This document shows, one piece after another, positions 10,701 through 19,700 of a DNA stretch of 64,000 nt (the first letter of the stretch is position 1; each line of letters starts with the position of its first letter). Both the position numbers and the translations under genes were made by a program. The notes below the pieces were generated by a model, which was not told where the DNA came from, searched no databases, and saw nothing but the letters and a program-made list of their open reading frames with translations. The DNA is from Cristatella mucedo (lineage: Eukaryota; Bryozoa; Phylactolaemata; Cristatellidae): contig WPIO01000033.1 of NCBI GenBank assembly GCA_009760855.2, positions 2,625,501 to 2,689,500 of the forward strand. The letters run 5' to 3'.

Positions 10701-13700
10701 AAGCTTGATGGGCCGTCGACGAGCATTTTGGTGCGAGCATAGCTCACGTGCACATGCCTAGAGCTTTAAGGACGGTGCCGAAACGTTGGCTGCCAAACCA
10801 CAATAATGGAACGATACCGAGTGGCCAATCCGCATACAGTGCTGCACGAGGTCACCGAACGCAGTCACCATCTCTAGCAAGCAGCGCTATCCCACTTGAA
10901 TGGACCCTTTGCACGGCACTTCCGTTTTGAAACAGCCCCCCCCCCCCTGTTGCCTCCCGGTGCAATCTAGACCTCGCGTCAAAAGTGAAGTCAATGTAGG
11001 ACACCAAGACCTGTGAAGGCAGACCTTCGAGGAAGTGCAGGTTCACTCGAGTGGATCGGAGCATCAAAGGATTGAGTGGAATGGAATGACAGCTCTACAC
11101 TGTTTTTTATAAATAGCAGTGCTTCAGAGCTTCACATCTAAAGCTCTGTGGGGTCTTCTTGTCCTCTTAAGTGACTAAAGCCTTTTCACTTGAAGGTAAG
11201 TTTGTAGGTATATGGGTTCGACAGCTCAGCTCTCGTTTAGCCATTGATTCTAGTCCCTAGTAAGGGGACCAGTGATACAAGCTACCTGTGTAGAGTCATA
11301 ATAATGCAGCCATTAAGACTCCCCACTGGGCAGGCAATACTCACTATAGTTTCAGAGAGCCGTGTTTTTGATCAACAGTCGGAGCTTCTCTTTGTCGAGT
11401 TCCTTACCCATATTTTTTTAAGGATAGTCATAATATTATAATAACCTATTATACTGGTCTTAGCATAGTATCTTCTGACTTATCAGACTTGTCTGACCCG
11501 TCAGAAGTTCTAGTTACTGTAGAGGTGGATACTTATGATTATTCCTTCATATAACCTTACAATGTAACTTGTTTACTATCAAGGCCGATTTTAAGTCTAG
11601 CTAGGCTCTGCCAGCGTATTTCCTATTGAACCTGTGTGAAATCTCGGTGTCATATTCTAAAATGACCTTTCATTAGACCACATCAACTCCTCAGTCAAGT
11701 CTGCCTACTTTCAGCTACATAACATTGCTAAAATTCGGGTTTGTTAAGACAGGGATACCACATTAAATTCGTTCAGGCATTTGTAACATCCTGTCTCAAC
11801 TTCTGCAACTCACTGCTTGCTAGTCTACTGGCCTGTGCAATCAGGTGCTTACAGCTGGTGCAAACCTCTGCAGCTAGGCTTGTCCGCCGTAGGTGCAGCA
11901 GTTACCACAACAAACCACTTCTTGCTGACCTGCACTGGCTCCCAGTCAGCACATTGACTTCAAGGTTTCGTCACAAGTCCCTTCAGTCTTGGTTCTAGCC
12001 TACCAATCTAATCAATCATCAGGCTATGCAAAGTACCAGCCACTTGTCTGAATCTAATCGTTTACCTATACCCTGTACTAACCTCAGATCTTTCGGAGAT
12101 CACGCCTTTGGTTCATATGCTCCCAAAAGCGTGGAACTCACTTCCGACTTGCGTCACGACATCCCTCGACTTTACGACATTTAAAAAGAATCTAAAAACG
12201 CATGTTTATCAGAGCATTTAACGGATCCATGTCATCATCTGTAGTGTCCTTGTGCGTGCTGACACAGTGAATGGTGCCATTAACCATGTTTGCATGCTAA
12301 CACTGTGCATGTCACTCCTAACCATGTTATGCTTGTTATCATTAAGCATGCTACCACTAAGCATTCGATCATGCTTCCTTTTCAGCAATTGTAAAGAGCC
12401 TACAAAGAGATTGAGTTCTCTGGGTGCACTATAATATTATTCTGCTGTCGAAATCTGATGCAATCTATTGCTGTACACCTTCAGCAAAGATTTAGGGAAG
12501 TCTTCAATGCTTTGTAAGAGCTTCTAATAGTTTGCTGTAATGAGTAGGGGAACCCAATCTCAGCTTTGAAGGTTAAAGGTTTTATTAACCTAACCCATCC
12601 TACTGTTAGTAACTCCTACACTTCTGTCATAGTTATAAAAAGACACCGAGCTTGTTACACTATAGCAAGTTCAGGTACACCTTCCGGTGCACTTACTTTG
12701 TTACGACTTATCTCCTCTGTCGAGGAGAGTGGCCGGCGATTTGTGCACCTACTCATTTGGGAGTCTTTCAGGGGTTTGTATTAAAGAACCTCTTCCTACC
12801 AAGTTCACTTTAATGGCTCTGTTCCCAGAGTCAATCCATTATCTTCTATCGAAATGCAACCAATTGAGATCCTTTTCATAAGTTGCAACTTGCTGCCTGC
12901 TGCTGCTTCAAGCCACCTTTACCCTTTAGGCCTCGGCAGCTGTCTGGTCGGCACATTGGCACCGGCTCAGCAATCGCTAACAGCAAGCAACGTATGTAGC
13001 TCTAGGTGCATGGCTCTGGCACCGCTGCTTCACCAGCCGATGCACGATATGGTTCAGCAGACGTGGGCGGTGGCTCGTGCGGTGCCTTCGCAACTCCCGA
13101 CATGAGACAGGCTAAGCATGAGAGCAAGAGCCTGCACGGCCGGGTGAGATGTGTCGTCGTACCTGGCCATGTACAAGTAGAAGCAATACAGATGCATCGT
13201 GGACAAGGCAAAGAGGTCGCGTGCGATGGCGATCTGTGTGGACATCCCCAGGATGCCGGCAGCTGCCAGGAAGTTGATGAGGCTGTGCATGTGCTTGCTC
13301 TGGTAGTCCAGATAGCCTGCGAGAATGAGGTTGCAAATGCGGCACTTGCTCACGGCGATCGAGATAAATACTAGCCAATTTAACAGCCTCTTTTGTATAG
13401 CAGCAGTAAAGCCTTTACGGCTATCCCCACCGCTTGCAGCAGCGACTAAAGGATCGCCCACCACAGGATTCGAACACACGATCTCGGGGAACAAGGTCGT
13501 GAAAAGCAACCACCTTACCTAGTGAGCCATCACGGCTCACCGAGATAAAGGCATTTCTAGAGCACTCCTGAAATGGTACTAAAGCAAACTCATTCAATCG
13601 AGCCCGGCACCACTTTCGGCCAAAGGGCGACAGCAGCGCAAGAACGGCAGCAAAGCAAGCCTGGGGGAGGGACACCTGGAGACGCCTTCGGTGACCGATG

Positions 13701-16700
13701 TCCCGTCCCAAAGAACGGCAGCCAGAAAGGCCGAGCCGCAAAGCACGTGAATGCGCTTGTTCGTTAGCACGGGTCCTGTGAATGCTGGTGCACCGCCACC
13801 TACGGCAGGGTGACAGAAGCTTAGCCTTCTAGACAGTAGTATAAAGCTAAGAGGACTAAGCCTCCATTAAGCCGCCTGAGAGTTCTAGCACCACACCCAA
13901 AGGAGGGATGGGGGCTTACGGAGCGCAATCGTCTGCCAACACAGCACCAGCAATGCAAAAAAGGCAAGCGAGCAGCATGGAAGCATTAAGAGGGACGTCT
14001 TTATGAAGAAATGTAGCAGCAGCATCAGCAGCGGTGAAAGCAGGGAACACCCGGAGGCATGTGCCTGCAAAGCAAAACCATAGAACGAAAGAAATCGACG
14101 GCCAATTTGCAGTGGCCACACGACGACCCCAAGAGGCTGCTGCCGCAGCAGCAGCAGTTCAGCAAGGTAGGCAGGCAGCAGCCGTGCCGTGGCAGGTTTT
14201 GTAGGGTGGCATGAGGAATTTGCCTCCTCGTATCTGTTGTTCGACCGGAAGCCAACGTGGCTCTTTCGGTATAGATCTGAGTAGCTAAGCTTCTCGGCTT
14301 CGAGGACCAATCTAGCTACCATGTTTAGAAGCAATGGCAGAGGCCCGATAGCACGTTTTTTCAGGCAGCACTGCTAAAAGAAATCTACAGAAATCTAGCC
14401 ACGAGAGAACTTGCAAGCTGGTATAACCATTAGTTATGCATTATGATTGGCAACCTCTGCTCCTGCAGCCAGAGCGAGTAAGGTTCCCTAAGCGCATCAG
14501 AACTGTAGAAATAATTTGCTGACAATTTAAAGTTGTAGCTACAAACTGAAGGTCCAAATGCAGCTGCTGCACAAACCGTCCGCTGCTCGAGCTTCTGTCT
14601 GAGATGAATGAGCCGCACGGCTGAGTGGCCGGCTGCCACCGATGGAGGCAGAAAAAGTGTGCGACCAGAATAAGCGACTTCCTAAGCCGATCATCTAGAT
14701 CCAGCCATGGCACAAGAAGTCTGTCCAATGCTAAGCAGCCAGAGGACCTCAGAGAAAAAACTAGCGGCCATCAGCAACAGCACACAAACGTGCAAGCACT
14801 AATAATAATAATAATAATAATATTGCACTTGATAAAGCGCCCTCAGAGAACTTAATCTCTTTCTAGGCGCTTTACATTTGCTGCAAAGTGATACGCAACA
14901 GTCCAGTGAGCAAGATGTGAGCACATGCAGATCTTGAGATTCCGAGCACCAGCTGGAGGAGGAGGCACGTTACTCGGGCAGTGGAAGCCCGAGGCCAGGA
15001 AAAATCGAGCTTAGAATACAGCAATATTGTATGCACCACTTCACTGGAAGCAATCATGACAGCATCAGTAAGCACGAGACGCTTGGAAACTTTCGCACCT
15101 CCCCCCCCCCCCCCCCCCGACACATTCGGTTGCCTCCCAAGGAGAAGCTGATGGATGGCAGGCACAATTAGCAGATTCGAGAGATTATAACCCTGAAAGG
15201 ATAGCTGTCGCTGCTGCTGCTGCCGCCGCCACAGTACCAAGCCGTGCAGCTATCGTTCCACGACAAGGATGCGCTCTAGGCAGCCGACGGCGTGCCGAGC
15301 TGCCAACACGGGCAGCTGCAAACGAAGATGCTTGCTATTGCCTGCTTCACTGCAAACATGTGACATGGCTTCCGGTGCATCATGGCTTCGGACCAGTGTG
15401 GGGCGGAGGCATGAGGTGCGAGACGGAGTCTCGAGGCAGAGGCGGGAGGCACGAGGCAGCTCTCACCTGCCCACAGCCATACGTGATAGGAGAAAAACTT
15501 GCCGAGGAAGACGTCAAGCTGTCTGTTCAGCTTCAGCCCGGCCGGTGCACCCATCATCCACTCTAGCAGCTGGTAGAGGCCACCCACAACCACCTAAGCA
15601 CGGAACGACGAATCGAGCTTTGATGCCGTTCGGGGGGGGGGCAACGCCGTGCGGCTGGCTTCACGCTCGACTGCCACCAACCGACTGGCTACTGCACGAG
15701 TGGCAAAGAAGACGAACCAATGCTGCTGCTGCTGCTGCTGGCTGGCGCGGAGCAGCCAGCAGCAGCAGCTGCTGCGCCGGAAGAAGCCTTCGCCGGAAGA
15801 AGCCTTCGCCGGAAGAAGCCTTTGCCGCTGCTGCGCTCGAGAAGGTGCAGAGCCAAGAGAGCCAGCGGCTGCAGCAGGAAGCAGAGAAAATCGAGCGGCT
15901 GCACATCGAGCGAGAGTAAATAAGAGCCAGCAGGGCACGTGGCCTTTGGCGGCAGGCCTTTGTCTACCAATATTCCCGCTTTGATCCTGGCAGCTGGCAG
16001 TCAAGCAGGCGGCTTCTAGCTTGCGCGGAATACAATCTTAGCATAAACGCCCAGCAATCTTGTTGAATTCATTGGCCCTGATCAACGGCGAGCGAGCGCT
16101 ATGTGACTAGGGCTGAACACGAATCACGCGACAATGCAGTCCTACCGCTGAGGACAGACACTGAGGAGAGCACGCGAAAGATGAGCGAGCAGTAGAGAAG
16201 TCATCTGTCGACTGCCATTGCCCAATTAGACAGTGTTCTGCTAATGTTAATGACAGCAGTGTCAGTGGGGCAGCGCCACTTTTTTGAATGGCCGAAATTT
16301 CGCAGAGTACGTGCATGCCAGCTTCAGTGTGAACTGCTAAGCCAGCTGACGGCAGAAGCAAGAGAAAGAGACGCGCAACAGCAGCGGCGACGACGGCGTA
16401 CCGTTCTGCAAGAAAGGAAGCATGACAAGCCAAGTCAAGATAGAGATAAGTAACGGTCGATAGAAAAGCAAATGGCCACGACAGTAGCCAGGCATGGAGG
16501 ACGGCAGGTTCCTCAGGATAAGCAACCGTCATGTGCCAGTAGTTCACGAGTAGCTATGAGACTGCGTAAAGATGAAGCAGTGTTGGCGATCCTCCGATTG
16601 GTGGTGAAGTAAAGTAAAAGTTAGCTGACTTCTATAGTGGGCAGATGAGCCGTAGTGGCTATCCCCTCACACTTGCCATGAACAATACAGAGTTGCCTAC

Positions 16701-19700
16701 CAGCAGGAGTCGAACCCACGGGTAGTGAAATGCGAGCACTGTCACCTCTAGGCTAAGACCCAGGGCAGTGGTCCAATTGCCACAGTGCAGAATCAACAGA
16801 ATCAACTATAATTATAAAAAATAATATCACAACATCCTTAGAGAACTAAATTTATTTCTAGGCACCTATATATGCTACAAAGAAAATGTGTCAACTTATG
16901 AGCAAAAACATGCAAAGTGTCAGCCTGCATTAGCCCACACAGGACAATTCGGAGTGGCCCCAGAAAACGCTGTGAGGAACAGGTGTTTTCAGATTCTACC
17001 TAAAAGTCGTTACGTCAAGGAATATCGTTAAGTCAGTCGAGAGTGAGTTCTCAGCTTTGGGTGAATACGAACTAAAAACACGTCCAAAGTACTTGAGGTT
17101 GGCTAGAAGCACAGCTGAACGACTTGTCAGAAGAGTATATGGTGCGATGCCTGGCCTGATTTGAAAGTAGTTCTGATAGGTATTAACTAACGCATACTGC
17201 ACTGCTATAGCTACGAGTTGAGCACCGGGTCAGATGCATAGCCCATATCGAGGCCGGCTCAGTTTCGGGAAGCGCACGTTGGCCATACAGGTCTGCCATC
17301 TGCTCTCACTTTTTATAGCCGAGCTGCTTTCACATGTTTGCCGGAATCTTATAACTCTAATGACCGTGAACAGATCTTGCACGATAAACAATGCCACATG
17401 TTTTTGGTACACGATACACGATACATCTCGTTTCACGATACATCTTCGTAGGCCACCTACTCGTGGAGGTCGAGACGAACACGTGAGCTTCTGCAGCCCG
17501 CAGCGCGCTTGGTGGTGAAGCAGCTGCCGCCACGCGGCTGCCAGTGCAACAGGCACCGAGAATGGCACCACTTGAGACCGCTCCGCCTATGTGGAAGGAC
17601 ACTGCCAATGCCGTGCACCGAGCTGCGGCATTTCACTACCTCCGTCAGCATGCCCCACCCCCGAAAGCACGGGCGCCTGTGCAGGCGACCGCCAGCAGCT
17701 CAGGCTGCCACCCCTGGCTCAGCCTCGGGCCAGCTATGCCGCCCCGAAGCAGCAAGTGAGCAGCAAGCGCCCATCCGGCATTCCCATGAGGGCGGCGGCA
17801 ATGCCAACCCTGTCGACAGGTCCACAGACTGCAGTGCCTGCTCCTCGGCCTCTGCCGCTGCCTGCACATATCTGGAGCCTGGCGGAGGCTGCCGACACCG
17901 AGGACACTTCAGATGACCGGCCTCGGTGGGAATCCGACGAGCTGGAAGCCAGAAGTTCCGGTGCTTCGGTCTTCCAGAGAAGACACGGGTCCCTAAGACG
18001 AGGCCAAGGCTTTCGTCGGGACCTGGATCCCCAAGATCGAAGATCTGGGAAGGGACACCGACCTCCCGGATTTCGGGCCGACGTTGCAATGCTTAGTGAA
18101 GAGTGGCTGATTCTGGCTGGCAGCTAGCTCAAGGACGACAGTCGTGATCTGCCACAGACGACACGAATGCCAACCTTGCTCGTCTGCCAGCCAGCCGACG
18201 AGCTCAGCGACTGAGGGCTGAGACCCCAGTAAGGCTTGCTGCTTCCTTAAGCTCTATGACGTCAACTGGCCTAGGGCCAAGCGGGAGGTGCTCTAACCAA
18301 GGCCCACTAGGTTCACGGGCAACCTGGCGCCTTGTGGCACCCACTGGGCCAGGGATGCTTGCACCGCCGACGTCAACCTCGACGACGACGTGGCGACACG
18401 ATACTCGACAGCAACCTTGGAGCCTACGCCTCGGATGCCTGCATGAGGTGGGAGCACCTCGCGCAGGCATCCGAGGCCCAAGATATCGTGGCCAGACTGT
18501 GGCACGTCTCCAAAACGACTCCAGACGCCGACCGTCGAGAGTACCGCCACCTTCGGACCGTCGACCCGGGTTGCAAACTAGTGACGGTCATCTTCAAGGT
18601 GCATGCCTCGGCTTCGGCTCTATACTGGATAGCTAGCTGGCCTGTGGGACAAACCGTGCTCATCCAACCCATCGGAGCCCGGCAACTTCTGCTCTATAAC
18701 GCTGCTTCCGACAATGTACAAGGTCATGTCGAGAGTGCTGACTGCCAGACAGGCAGAGGACCTTCGCTGTGTCCTCTTTTCTCAGCAGAAGGGATTCGGC
18801 ATAGAGGGCTGCCTCGTGAAGTCCATCCTCCAAGGAGAGCGTGTTCGAGCACGGCCGGGACCACCATCTCGAAAGGAAGCCCATGTTTGCATCCTTCCTC
18901 GACCTTCAGAACGCCTTCGGCAGCATACGGCACGGTGCTGCTGAGGGCACTACGGAGAGTTAATCTGGTACATCGACAGACGATACATCTCCTACGTCGG
19001 TGGTAGAATCAGATACGTCGACGATTGAAATATACAAAGCTGCAAGCGCAGCATGCAATTATTAAGCAATGCTATTAGGCGAATATATATGTAATGTATC
19101 TCCGTCTGTAACTCCACAAAGAAATAGACACTAAGTGGCTGTTACACTTGAGTTTTGTATATCGCATTCACAGCCTAAGTGACCTTCGGTCGGGTTCTTT
19201 TCACGGTTTATACTCTCCCTCTTGCTGATGTGATTACCAAGCACAATCTAGGCTTTCATTTCTATGCAGATGACACTCAGTTGTACCTTTCCTTTGATCC
19301 TTTGACCCTTTCCTTTGATCCCTCCCAGCCTTCGAGCACCTCGAATTGTCTCAACTCACTTGCTGCGTATATTGATGACATCCGCACATGAATGGCAGCA
19401 AATTTTCTAAAACTAAACGATGATAAATCCCGTCTTAACCTCTGTAACTCACTGCTTGCTGGCCTACCGGCATGTGCAATCAGGCGATTACAGCTGGTGC
19501 AAAACTCAGCAGCTAGACTTGTCTGTCATGAGCATCGCAGTTGCCACATCACACCACTTCTCGCCGACCTGCACTGGCTACCAGTCAAGCAACGGATCGA
19601 CTTCAAGGTCTTATTGCTCACTTTTAGGTCACTTCATTCTTTGGCTCCAGCCTATCTCTCAGATCTACTCCCCCACCAGGCCAAGCACCGTACCACTCGC

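Larger units (their letters stand above)
12440..12890 (-). pseudogene. NUMT: mitochondrial 12S rRNA 3' end and tRNA genes
   Basis: On the minus strand, the segment from about 12890 to 12672 reads as the 3' end of a mitochondrial small-subunit rRNA. It has ACAAATCGCC, then AAGTCGTAACAAAGTAAG and CACCGGAAGGTG, the conserved helix 44/45 region. It is followed by a tRNA-sized stretch (12605-12671) and a tRNA-Trp-like sequence. This is mitochondrial DNA transferred into a PIGQ intron and presumably non-functional. The 12440 and 12890 ends are approximate. Confidence 0.85.

Noticed and set aside
15269-15919. Plus-strand ORF of 216 codons
   Set aside because: Antisense to PIGQ exon 3 and driven by the (TGC)n and 16-bp minisatellite.
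17591-18127. Pro/Ala-rich 178-codon ORF as an independent gene
   Set aside because: It sits directly upstream of R2/NeSL-like RT motifs in the same orientation and is more simply the N-terminal part of that retroelement.
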